DNA from: Cliona cf. orientalis
Taxonomy: Eukaryota > Porifera > Demospongiae > Clionaida > Clionaidae
Length of the DNA: 64,000 nucleotides
Direction: 5' to 3'
NCBI GenBank assembly: GCA_963930775.1
Contig: OZ005693.1
Location: forward strand, 2,170,001-2,234,000
The position numbers and the translations under genes are program-made. Shown here in pieces: positions 10,292-20,571 of the stretch (position 1 is the stretch's first letter; each line of letters begins with the position of its first letter). Under the pieces are notes generated by a model, which did not search any database, was not told the origin of the DNA, and was given only the letters and a program-made list of their open reading frames with translations.

Positions 10292-13200
10292 TCAGGTAGA
10301 GTCCACTTTTCTTTTTTTTATAGGAGGCTTGGCAGCGATGTTGGCAGGAGCTACATGAAGTAGGTGCTCTTTCATTTTATGTTTGAGCCGCTGAAGTCGA
10401 TCCGGCATCACATCAAACATCTTGCCCAACCTATTGAAGTAGGCATGGATGCTTTCAGCTCCTTGTTCCCCCATCATCCCGAACCCAAGATGCCACTCCT
10501 TGAGCCAAGGCACCACATGCTCCTCCAACATGTGCATTTTGGGGATAACTGAACATGTTGGGAAAAACTCCCGGTAGTACCCCATGAATTCTTTGATATT
10601 TGTTTCTAAAAAGGTGAGTATAATAGATGAATAGTTGAGTTTATGGTTGGTTTTGTACTTACCCAAGTCTGCTATTTGTGCGTCTGTAATCATGTTGCCG
10701 TCGTAGATCTTATGGCAGCTTTGAAACAGTGTCAGAACTCGTGAAAATTTGGTCTCGATTTCTGTTGCCTTGGTGACCAGAGCAGGGCAGTGTTTCTGTG
10801 CTGTAGCTACCACAGACGCGCAAAGGGTACGGATGTTGGCAGACTACAGATACACAGTAATCATGAGATATACTATTAAATTTTTACAGTTGAGGTGTTA
10901 CCTTCAGTGCTCGATGAACGTGGTTGCCTACAAAGGTTCCTGAGTAGTAGGCCTGGCGTTGGACATGAAAGGAGGCCAGTGCTTGCTCCAGGCTGTTTAC
11001 AAAGGGGCCTTCCTCTTTGTGAAACCCTTTGTTAAGGGTATCATCGAGCTGTGCTATCTCGGAGCGCTGTGAATGTGCACATGGGACTAATAGAAGCATG
11101 AGTAAGTTCAGTATTAATACTCACAAGTTGTTGCAAGCGTGTGTTTGTTGCCTGCAGAGCTTGTAGTGCCTGCTGAAGCTGAGGAGTTGAGACTGTGAGC
11201 ACTCCTGTTGCTAGCCCATGTGTGAGCAGCTGCTCCAGTTGCTGTTTGGTGTCGTTCAGTGCCAACTGTTCATCTTTCAGCTCTGTGAGATGTTGAAGAG
11301 CTGCCGAAAACCGCTGGTAACTGGGCCCACAGTCGTCTGTCCCCTGCATATGAGCTGTCAAGTCAAGCTCATGGCAAGCATTCTCCAGGAGGACAAACAG
11401 ACGCAAAAAAATCCCCAGGGTGATATGGAGACCTGGCGGGCACACCTGTTAAAATTTATTAGCTTGAAATCATCTTGTCAGGTACATTATATACCTGTGT
11501 ACTATTAGATTTTATGTAACCTGTGTGAGAGGGAATTCTTCAAAGAAAGGCTTGTTGATGCAGTTGTTAAACAGCTTTGCCTTTCTTAGATCTGCTCCTG
11601 CATCAACAAACTTCTTGTTGTCTTCCACAATGGAGTCAATCGTCCTGGAAGCAATCGCACCACGAGTACTTGGGGAGTGGATGAGCTGATCTTGTCTGAT
11701 GAGGCACCACAGGCAACAATGTCGACCTGATGGGTATGCTAGTTTGAATTAGTGTACACTTGTCCTCAATGTGTGTATGTACCACTTGCTCCGGAAAGAC
11801 CATATATCCGACACAAAAACTCGTAGTCACCACACAAGAACAGCCGAATTTTCTTCCCTCTGCAAGATTTTATATTAACTACATCTAACTCTATGTGCAT
11901 GTACCATTGTTTACCTCCAGGTGCGGCTCTGAAGCTCAGAGATTGTGTCGATGTATCGACCTAAACCAATCTTCATGTTGGTGTAGGTGTCTGGTGCTTC
12001 GAAGATGGAGAAGATGCAGGTGTTCTCTGGTGCATTGGGACTAGGGATATTGAGGATCTGGAAGCATGATTTGAATGAGCCTCCTCCCTTGTCTCCCCCC
12101 AGTTTCAACCACACTTCATCTTCTGGAATTGCACCTCCATGCCAGGTAACACGGTGTACACTATTGAGAGTAGCTCATCATAAAGGATCCTTTTGTGTTG
12201 GTTATACTTACCCTCTACTATCATCGCTGCTCTGGTTTAGGAGCGATTCAATCTTCTCCCACAGACGAGGAATGTAGGCAAGAGGGACTTCCTTGATAAC
12301 TTCTCCTCCATCCTTATGATTGAAGGACATTGGAGCCCACTCTGCCTCAAGGTTGTCGCCTACCAACTCTGCTGCCTCTATCCTCATCCTCTTCTCACTG
12401 GCAATGGTAAGGCCCCACTCCTTCATCCACCTATTTTTTCAGTAGTTTGGAGTTGAGCCCATCTTTGGGTGAAGTATTCTTACCTCCTCATAACCCGTAA
12501 CTTGCTCCAGGGGATACTGAGGTCTGCTTTCAGTGCCACTGACTGCTCGACTGAGATGCGAAAGCCACCCTCAGCCCGTCTGATCTCCTCTATCAGCTTC
12601 CTTCTCTCTTCTTGGCGGCAACCATGGAGCTCGTGTGCCAGCTGGGTGGTATCATCCCCAGCACTGACAGCAAAACGAACACTTGCCAGGGAATGTGACC
12701 TTTTCCGGATGGTTCGTGGAGCCGCCTTTCCTGATGGCACTTGTGCCTGACTCACCCGTACAAAGGTCATTGGCTGTGATTGTATGTACATTATTATTAT
12801 TATCCAAGCATATGTGCATATTAAATGATTATGTGCATACCCTCCCTCCTGTCTTCATTTGCAGAACATCCTCCGGACTACCAGACATGGAGCGTCGAGC
12901 AAGTGATGTCTGAAGTTTCTGCTCTACTGGGGTCAAAGGTGAAGTGAGCGGTCTCCTCAGAACATCATCTACACTACTGTCGGAAGAGACTGGACGAGTG
13001 TGAGTAGTACAGCCACCCATTGCATGGTCAGTGTGTGCATCCAACTGCACATGACTCTGGCACCTCCCACAGATCACACACAGACTTCCCAACAGGTGTA
13101 GAATCAGTGTGGATGCTGACCTGATGCCTGTGCTGTAGTCTCTGAGATGGTGGTCATAGCAGCAAGGGCAAGCCAAGTCACTACTGTGCTGTATCCAACT

Positions 13201-13755
13201 GCACAAACACTCCGCACACATGACAGACTGACATGACACGATCTCAACAGGAGAAGTAAGCACCCCACAGCAAATCAGACATGTCAACTCTGTGAGAGCC
13301 CCTTGGTTATGGTGTGTGCAGACATCAACTTCAGCGAGAGGAGCTAAAGGAGGTGGTGCTATCTCACGAATGTGATCAACACAGTACCTTGGACTTGTTG
13401 TCGGTGGTCGACCAGCCGTGCGTTTCACTTTCTTCGGCCTCCCTCTTCGTTGAAGCGAGTGGTAGTGCTCACACACTTGACAGCTGTCCTCTGCATGGGT
13501 GCACCATCCTTCGAACACCACAGTCATGTGCTGATACTGCTTCACTGCACTGGATGCCTTAAGCAGGACAATCTTGCAGGAGTGGCAAAAGAACGGGGGG
13601 TGAATATCGGGGCTGTCAGACTTGATGGAGATTTGGAACACCTCCATAAGCTGCTCTTTGAAATCAGAGCACAGGTGCTTCACCTTCACTGCCTTTGTCA
13701 CTACCTGTCTGCCACAGACCCGACAAAGTCTCCCTAGAGCAGCGCTATGATCCAT
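10292..13755 (-). CDS. RAG1-N-terminus / DDE-type transposase, ten exons, 977 aa
   Basis: Exons (minus): 13755-12841, 12773-12484, 12430-12212, 12160-11915, 11859-11783, 11726-11521, 11445-11125, 11066-10902, 10843-10663, 10605-10292. All introns are GT-AG and about 50-80 bp, and the total is 2934 nt. Residues 10-95 match the RAG1 zinc-binding N-terminus (LCRVCG, then SDSPDIHPPFFCHSC, then CQVC). An AT-hook-like RGRPKK lies at 104-109, a RING-like finger at about 159-199, and more Cys/His at 226-244. The catalytic half has GGDKGGG (D498), CGDYEFL (D568), SGRHCCLWC (583-590), KMHMLEEHVVPW and GEQGAESIHA (E920 or E924), plausibly a D-D-E triad. PPIKKRKV at 967-974 is a textbook-style nuclear localisation signal. 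The core does not resemble vertebrate RAG1 (no D600/D708 context recognised). The frame is unbroken, so the gene may be active. Confidence 0.85.
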
Positions 13756-14242
13756 CTAAAGCATTTAGTGTATTATTATTGCAGTAATTATTTGTACTAT
13801 TTTTGATGTGGATTATGTTGTAGGGAAAAAAGGACACTCTACCTTGTCTTCAGCAGGATGTAGTACAGCTATCAGAGGGTTGGTTGACCACAAGGAGTAG
13901 CCCGTAAAAATTCCCCTGCCACCAAGAAATGAATATTTACTAGGTGCACTCGCTCGGCTTCTTTGTGGTTGCAGCTGCATCGGGCCCGCCAACGGCATGC
14001 GCAGTACTGTATAGTATGAATTATTACTGCGCAGACGGTGCCAGATGGTCTGCAAGGGTTGGTTCTCATGTGGAACCGATTATCATAGCTGTAGTATTTA
14101 CGATTTTGATTCCATAGTACGGTGTATACATAGTATATGTTGCTATGCAATATGAACGCGTTGCTACGGCGAGCCACGCCCACCCGCGCGCTACCGTAAA
14201 TATCCAATTATTCGACTAAAGGGCCGCGTTGAAACACCCGTG
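13756..14242 (-). promoter_or_regulatory. 5' region of the transposase gene and right terminal repeat
   Basis: From the right terminus (14242) to the transposase ATG (13755) there are 487 bp. The sequence CTTTAG lies immediately before the ATG, so a 5'-UTR intron is possible. CACCCGCGCGCTACCGT at about 14181-14197 precedes the terminal repeat. No TATA box was clear. Confidence 0.4.
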
Positions 14243-14599
14243 ACTGAGCTAGTGATTGGTAGTAGTTTTCCTCTGTGCAGTACTTCATAATTCCACAGAG
14301 CATATGCCCCTCTTAATACTATGATTATGATATTGTGGTCACCACAGAGTACACATTGATGCACACACATGGTGTAGTTCAAGTGCCTTATAAAATTAGG
14401 TGAAGTACACACTAGTAAAACCACATAATGTATAGATGCTCAATCACAATAGTGTATGATCTAACGCTGGACCTACCATATTATAATAATACACGTATTA
14501 TAATTTAAGGTTCAAAGATTTATTAATTTGATTTTGAGTTGTATGAGGTTGCTTGTGTTTCCTATCTCGTAACATACTGACAAAAAAATTCTCCATTGA
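14243..14599. other. Foldback loop, right part
   Basis: AT-rich non-coding DNA between the RAG1-like transposon (ACTG duplication at its left edge) and the first right-arm satellite unit. Nothing recognisable. Confidence 0.5.
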
Positions 14600-17500
14600 T
14601 TAGAATTCTCATACATAAACCGTTTACACCACTTTAGATTATGAATACAGACATAAAAACGAAGGTACTGGTCAGGTTTTGGTACCTAGAAAGTATGGGG
14701 TGTACAAATTAGACCAAAAAAGCTACAAGATGTGTACAGTATCGATTGACATGAAGTACACACTAAATGCTCATCCTCACACACACAGAAGTCACCAATA
14801 CCATGTCCACTGTTTACACCACTCTAGATTATGGTTATAGACATCAAAATAAAGATACTGATCAAGTCTGGCACTCCAGAGATGTTGTATGTGGAATTGA
14901 GAGCTAAAAAGCTATAAAAATTGTACCGAGTACCGTGAATGCATGTGAACAGGATATTCTCATACTCAGATGTACAGAACAATCATCAACCACATCGCCA
15001 GTTCACGAAACTCAGGAATATGATTGTTGACATCAAGATATAGGTACTGTTCAAGTTTGGAAATTTATAGATGATATGTGAAGAATTAAGAGCTAAAAAG
15101 CTATGAAGATTAATTGTACCTTACCAGGTTACTGTGAATGTGTGTACACACCTGGAAAATTCTTAGAATACACACGCAGAGTAAGTCACCAATGTCATGT
15201 CCACTGTTTACACCATTCAAGATTAAGGTTATAGACACAAGAACAACTGTACTGGTATGCAGGTTTTGGTACCTAGAAAGTGTGGGGTGTACAAGTGTGA
15301 CCAAGAAAGCTACAAGATATGTGCACAGTATCGATTAATATGAAGTACACACAAAATGCTAATCCTCACACACACAGAAGTCACCAATGTCATGTCCACT
15401 GTTTACACCACTCTAGATTATGGTTATAGACATAAGAATAAAGGTACTGGTATGGTTCTAGTACCTAGAAAGTATGGAGTGTACAAACGAGACCAAGAAA
15501 CCTACAAGATGTGTACAGTACCAATTGATATGAAGTACACACAAAATGCTCTTCCTCACACACTCAAAAGTCACCAATGCCATGCCTACTGTTTACACCA
15601 CTCTAGATTATGGTTATAGACATCAAAATAAAGATACTGATCAAGTCTAGTACTCCAGAGATGTTGTATGTGGAATTGAGAGCTAAAAAGCTATAAAAAT
15701 TGTACCGAGTACCGTGAATGCATGTGAACAGGATATTCTCATACTCAGATGTACAGAACAATCATCAACCACATCGCCAGTTCACGAAACTCAGGAATAT
15801 GATTGTTGACATCAAATCAATGGTACTCACCAAGTTTGGAACTTCAGGGATGTTATATTAAGATATTAGAGCTGAAATGCTGTGAAAATCGGACCTATTA
15901 CTGTGAATGCATGCAGGTACACAGGAAATTCTCATACTCACATGTACAGAACATGCCTCAATCACATCGCCAGATGACGAAACTCAGAAATATGATTTTT
16001 AACATCAAGACAAAGGTACTGATCAAATTTGGAACTTCAGAGATGATGTGTGAAGATCTTAGAGCTTAAAAGCTATGAAAATTGTACCAAAATTTAATAC
16101 TGATGTATGCACATAATATGGAAACTTAGAATACACACACACAGAAATCACCAATACCATTTCCACTGTTTACACCACTATAGATTATGAATATAGACAT
16201 CAAAATAAAGGTACTGGTCTGGTTTTGATACTAGGAAAGTGTGGGGTGTACAAATTTGACCAAAAAAGCTACAAGATGTGTACGGTATCGATTGACATGA
16301 AGTACACACAAAATGCTCATCCTCACACACACAGAAGTCACCAATACCATGTCCAATGTTTACACCACTATAGATTATGAATATAGACATCAAAATAAAG
16401 GTAGTGGTCTGGTTTTGATACTAGGAAAGTGTGGGGTGTACAAATTTGACCAAAAAAGCTACAAGATGTGTACAGCATCGATTGACATGAAGTACACACT
16501 AAAAATTAATAATGCTCATCCTCACACACACAGAAGTCACCAATACCATGTCCACTGTTTACACCACTATAGATTATGAATATAGACATCAAAATAGTCT
16601 GGTTTTGATACTAGGAAAGTGTGGGGTGTACAAATTTGACCAAAAAAGCTACAAGATGTGTACGGCATCGATTGACATGAAGTACACACTAAAATAATGC
16701 TCATCCTCACAAACACAGAAGTCACCAATACCATGTCCAATGTTTACACCACTATAGATTATAAATATAGACATCAAAATAAAGGTAGTGGTCTGGTTTT
16801 GATACTTGGAAAGTGTGGGGTGTACAAATTAGACCAAAAAAGCTACAAGATGTGTACAGCATCGATTGACATGAAGTACACTAAAAATTAATAATGCTCA
16901 TCCTCACACACACAGAAGTCATCAATACCATGTCCACTGTTTACACCACTATAGATTATGAATATAGACATCAAAATAAAGGTACTGGTCTGGTTTTGAT
17001 ACTAGGAAAGTGTGGGGTGTACAAATTTGACCAAAAAAGCTACAAGATGTGTACGGCATCGATTGACATGAAGTACACACTAAAATAATGCTCATCCTCA
17101 CAAACACAGAAGTCACCAATACCATGTCCACTGTTTACACCACTCTAGATTATGGTTATAGACATCAAAATAAAGATACTGGTCTGGTTTTGATACTAGG
17201 AAAGTGTGGGGTGTACAAATTTGACCATAAAAGCTACAAGATGTGTACGGCATCGATTGACATGAAGTACACACAAAATGCTCATCCTCACACACACAGA
17301 AGTCACCAATACCATGTCCAATGTTTACACCACTATAGATTATGAATATAGACATCAAAATAAAGGTACTGGTCTGGTTTTGATACTTGGAAAGTGTGGG
17401 GTGTACAAATAAAACCAAAAAAGCTACTAGATGTGTACAGTATCGATTAACTTGAAGTACACACAAAATGTTCATCCTCACACACTCAAAAGTCACCAAT

Positions 17501-18590
17501 GCCATGCCTACTGTTTACACCACTCTAGGTTATGATAAAAGACATCAAAATAAAGATACTGATCAAGTCTGGCACTCCAGAGATGTAGTATGTGAAATTG
17601 AGAGCTAAAAAGCTATAATAATTGTACCGATTACTGTGAATGCATGTGCACAAGATATTCTCATACTCACATGCACAGAACATGCCTCAACCACATCGCC
17701 AGTCAATGTAACTCAGAAGTATGATTGCTAACATCAAGATAAGGGTGCTGATCAAGTTTGGAACTTAAGGGATGCTATGTGAAGAATTGAGAGCTAAAAT
17801 GCTTCGAAATGTGTACTATGTATACATGTAGATGATTGTATGGAAAATTCTCAGAATGCACACACGCAGAAGTCACCAATACCATGTCCACTGTTTACAC
17901 CACTCTAGATTATGGTTATAGACACAAGAAGAAAGGTACTGATTTGATATTGGTGCCCAGAAACTGTTGGGTGTACAAATGAGACCAAAAGCTACAAAAT
18001 GTGTACAGTATCGATTGACATGAAGTATACACAAAATGCTCATCCTCACACACTCAAAAGTCACCAATGCCATGCCCACTGTTTACACCACTCTAGATTA
18101 TGGTTAAAGACACAGGAACAAATGTACTGGTATGGCTTTGGTACCTAGAAAGTGTGGGGTGTACAAATTAGACCAAGAAAGCTACAAGATGTGTACAATA
18201 ACATTGAAGTATATACAAATGCTCATCCTCACACACACAGAAGTCACCAATGCTATGCCTACTGTTTATACCACTCTAGATTATGACTATAGACACAAGA
18301 ACAAATGTACTCTTATAATTTTGGTGCCTGGAAAGTGTGCGGTGTACAAATGAGACCAAAAAGCTATAAGATGTGTACAGTACCGATTAATATGAAATGC
18401 ACACAAAATGCTCATCCTCACACACACAGAAGTCACCAATGCCATGCCTACTGTTTACACCACTCTAGACTATGGTTATAGACACAAGAACAAATGTACT
18501 GGTATGGGTTTGGTACCTAAAAAGTGTGGGGTGTACAAATGAGACCAAGAATGCTGCAAGATGTGTACTATACCGAAATAGTTACACTCA
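14600..18590. repeat. Right-arm satellite array (mirror of 5850-9240)
   Basis: The same two monomer types appear in reverse complement, for example CCACTGTTTACACCACTCTAG and CTCATCCTCACACACACAGA. From about 16130 to 17520 a run of about seven type A units is nearly identical, which points to recent local amplification. The right arm is about 0.6 kb longer than the left in this part. Confidence 0.85.
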
Positions 18591-19040
18591 AAATCCTCAT
18601 CTATATGTGTACATTGAACAGATTTAATAAGCACTGGATTTATTCCTAGTTATTGATTAGCATCATTCAACACACTAAATCTTGCAAGTTATTATGGTAG
18701 TTATCATAATTGTCCCCTATTGTATCATCATGCATTGCCAATTGACTGATTTCAAGAAAAGGGATTTTATTAAAATTCACCAAAATAGGTGTATGTTCAT
18801 AACATAACTTGAAAATACATTATAGTAAATGCAAATGAACAAAAAAAATCCCTGCATAGAAGTCAACAGCATACAATGTAACAATAGTGCTCAGGTACAC
18901 TGAGGTACATACTTTAATTAATGGTCTTGGTGATGAGCTGCTGACCACGTCACGTGGTTTGTATCTCAAGTAGGCTAGTGGTTATGCTCAAGTAGTTTGT
19001 GGCTTAATTATAAGGCAAGCTATTGTGCCAACATTGGGGG
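18591..19040. repeat. Right-arm spacer, inverted copy of about 5561-5850
   Basis: Sequence around 18780-19035 (CAAAATAGGTGTATGTTCAT, CTGCTGACCACGTCACGTGG, TAGTTTGTGGCTTAA) is the reverse complement of the left spacer, with small indels. Non-coding. Confidence 0.7.
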
Positions 19041-19550
19041 TGACTTAGATCCTCAGCTGTAATTCCCAAGTCATGACTGGCTTAGACCCTAAGCTGATGG
19101 AACTGGCTTAAATGCTAAGCTGAGAATGGCTTAGATCCTAAGCTGAGGTTGTCTTAGATACTAGTGGCTTAGATCCTAAGCAGCTGAGGTTGGCTTAGAT
19201 TCTAAGCCAAGGTTGTCTTAGATATTAGTGGCTTAGATCCTAAGCAGCTGAGGTTGGCTTAGATTCTAAACCAAGGTTGTCTTAGATACTAGTGGCTTAG
19301 ATCCTAAGCGGAGGTTGGCTTAGATACTAGTGGCTTAGATCCTAAACTGATGGCACTGGCTTAGATTCTAAGCTAAGCGCAGGTTGGCTTAGATCCTAAG
19401 CGGAGGGTGGCTTAGATCCTAAGCGGAGGTTGGCTTAGATGCTAAGCGGAGGGTGGCTTAGGTCCTAAGCGGAGGGTAGCTTAGATCCTAAGCGGAGGGT
19501 GGCTTAGATCCTAAGCTGATGGTACTGGCTTAGATCCTAAGCTACCCTCG
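19041..19550. repeat. Right-arm minisatellite GGCTTAGATCCTAAGC
   Basis: About 20 units of GGCTTAGATCCTAAGC with linkers GGAGGTT, GGAGGGT and TGATGGTACT, the mirror image of 4940-5560. Some units are degenerate (TTAGATACTAGT). It ends at the terminal repeat that starts CCTCGGTTCATTAAAG. Confidence 0.85.
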
Positions 19551-19620
19551 GTTCATTAAAGTGTAAATTTTTACAGAATCCGGAAAAAAAATATTCCGGA
19601 TCTTAAATGGATACTGTTTA

Positions 19621-20327
19621 CAGTGCTACAGAGCAAGAGAGCAAAACTTTTCAATTTGTACTTTATTATGTCTAAGTCAAAACATATAGTAATTGGGTAC
19701 TAATTGACAACAGATTCTTGAATAGTTAGTCCTTGTTGAGCTTCAGTGAGTGGGTGGAGTTCCCGTGTGGTTTTAATAAGGAGGCGTGGCCATATTTCTA
19801 TACCGAGGTACTGAGAAAATGTTTGGGATCAGTTTAGACAAACCGCTTTGAGTTAAGAATGCCGACTTGACACAGTGGTAGGTACTGCAAGGGAAGAACT
19901 TAGTCCTGAGTTAGAGCTGTGAACTCCAAGGAATTACTGAGAAACTTGCAAAAATATGCTAAATTTTAAGCAAAAACAGTCAAAAAACGTTTGGGATAAG
20001 AATCACTACTTCCACTTCCTGTTAAGAATCCATATTTTAGGTACATATAGAGACTGTAGTGACATACTATGGTACCAAATAAGAAGTCCATATGAGCTTG
20101 CATTCTCGAGATATTCGCAGTTGAAGTCAAAATTTGCAAGATTTTTGCTGAAAAGCTAGCTGCACTTGTATGGTTTCTATATTGAACTCTATGGGGAAAA
20201 TCGTGAAAAATTTTTGGGCCTGAAATGACTTTTTATAGCTAAAATAGCAACATTTGACTAATTTTGTGACAATAAATCTGCTTACAAAGGAAAATTAAAA
20301 GTTTTGCTCTCTTGCTCTGTAGCACTG
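19621..20327. mobile_element. Tc1/mariner-type MITE in the foldback target duplication
   Basis: Both ends are CAGTGCTACAGAGCAAGAGA in inverted orientation, identical for 31 bp in all. The element is 707 bp and is flanked by TA (19619-19620 and 20328-20329). CAGTG ends with a TA duplication fit the Tc1/mariner group. There is no transposase; the longest frame inside (about 67 codons at 19956) resembles nothing known. It lies inside the TACA duplication at the right end of the foldback element, so it arrived later. Confidence 0.75.
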
Positions 20328-20439
20328 TACACCTACACAGATGGTGGCAGCACACTGCACCATGACCCAGCCACTGTGGCTACAATAAGTACCATAGCAA
20401 AGCAACCAAATTGAAACTGGTGGTAATGGCTACTATACA

Positions 20440-20517
20440 GTGAGATCAACTACAGGAGGTCAGCAGTCTTACTGACTCCAACATACATACATACAACCCT
20501 CCTTCCCTGCATATAAA
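20440..20517 (+). promoter_or_regulatory. Array-type promoter block and TATA box of copy 3
   Basis: GTGAGATCAACTACAGGAGG, then CAGCAGTCTTACTGACTCCA, then TATAAA at 20512-20517 followed by GGATCC. The ATG is at 20572, about 60 bp after TATA. Copies 2 and 4 have the same block. Confidence 0.65.
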
Positions 20518-20571
20518 GGATCCAAGCAAAGCACAGTTGTTTGTGTTTGAGGCTAAGCAGTAAGAGTCGAC

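Larger units (their letters stand above)
9686..14242 (-). mobile_element. N-RAG-TP-like DNA transposon, apparently complete
   Basis: The termini are inverted repeats. Left begins CACGGGTGTTTCA (9686) with CGCGGCCCTTTAGT at 9711-9724. The reverse complement of the right end begins CACGGGTGTTTCA (14242), followed at once by CGCGGCCCTTTAGT; the left end has about 12 extra bases between the two blocks. ACTG flanks both sides (9682-9685 and 14243-14246), consistent with a 4-bp target duplication. Inside, on the minus strand, lies one ten-exon transposase gene. Known: N-RAG-TP, described from the sea slug Aplysia, combines a RAG1-like N-terminus with a transposase. Family placement here rests on protein resemblance and has not been tested by search. 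Confidence 0.8.
4869..19618. mobile_element. Giant foldback-type element with satellite arms
   Basis: About 14.7 kb bounded by TACA duplications. Both ends begin AACAGTATCCATTTAAGATC in inverted orientation, and the outer 92 bp differ at about two positions. The arms mirror each other in order: terminal repeat, near-palindromic minisatellite (4940-5560 / 19041-19550), spacer (about 5561-5850 / 18591-19040), then arrays of about 190-bp monomers (about 5850-9240 / 14600-18590). The loop (9241-14599) holds about 0.8 kb of non-coding DNA plus an N-RAG-TP-like transposon inserted later. No transposase belonging to the foldback element itself is visible, so it looks non-autonomous. Foldback elements with long, internally repetitive inverted repeats are known in other animals (FB/Galileo type). 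Assignment to that superfamily is inference from architecture only. Confidence 0.75.

Noticed and set aside
9686-14242. A ProtoRAG/Transib element with RAG1 and RAG2
   Set aside because: Only the N-terminal zinc module resembles RAG1. The RAG1 catalytic core motifs are not seen, no RAG2-like gene is present, and the flanking duplication looks like 4 bp rather than 5.
5850-18590. Many 60-130-codon open frames in the satellite arms (for example starting MLILTHTEVTN or MDMVLVTSV)
   Set aside because: They recur with each satellite monomer, occur on both strands and follow the repeat period, so they are by-products of repetition.
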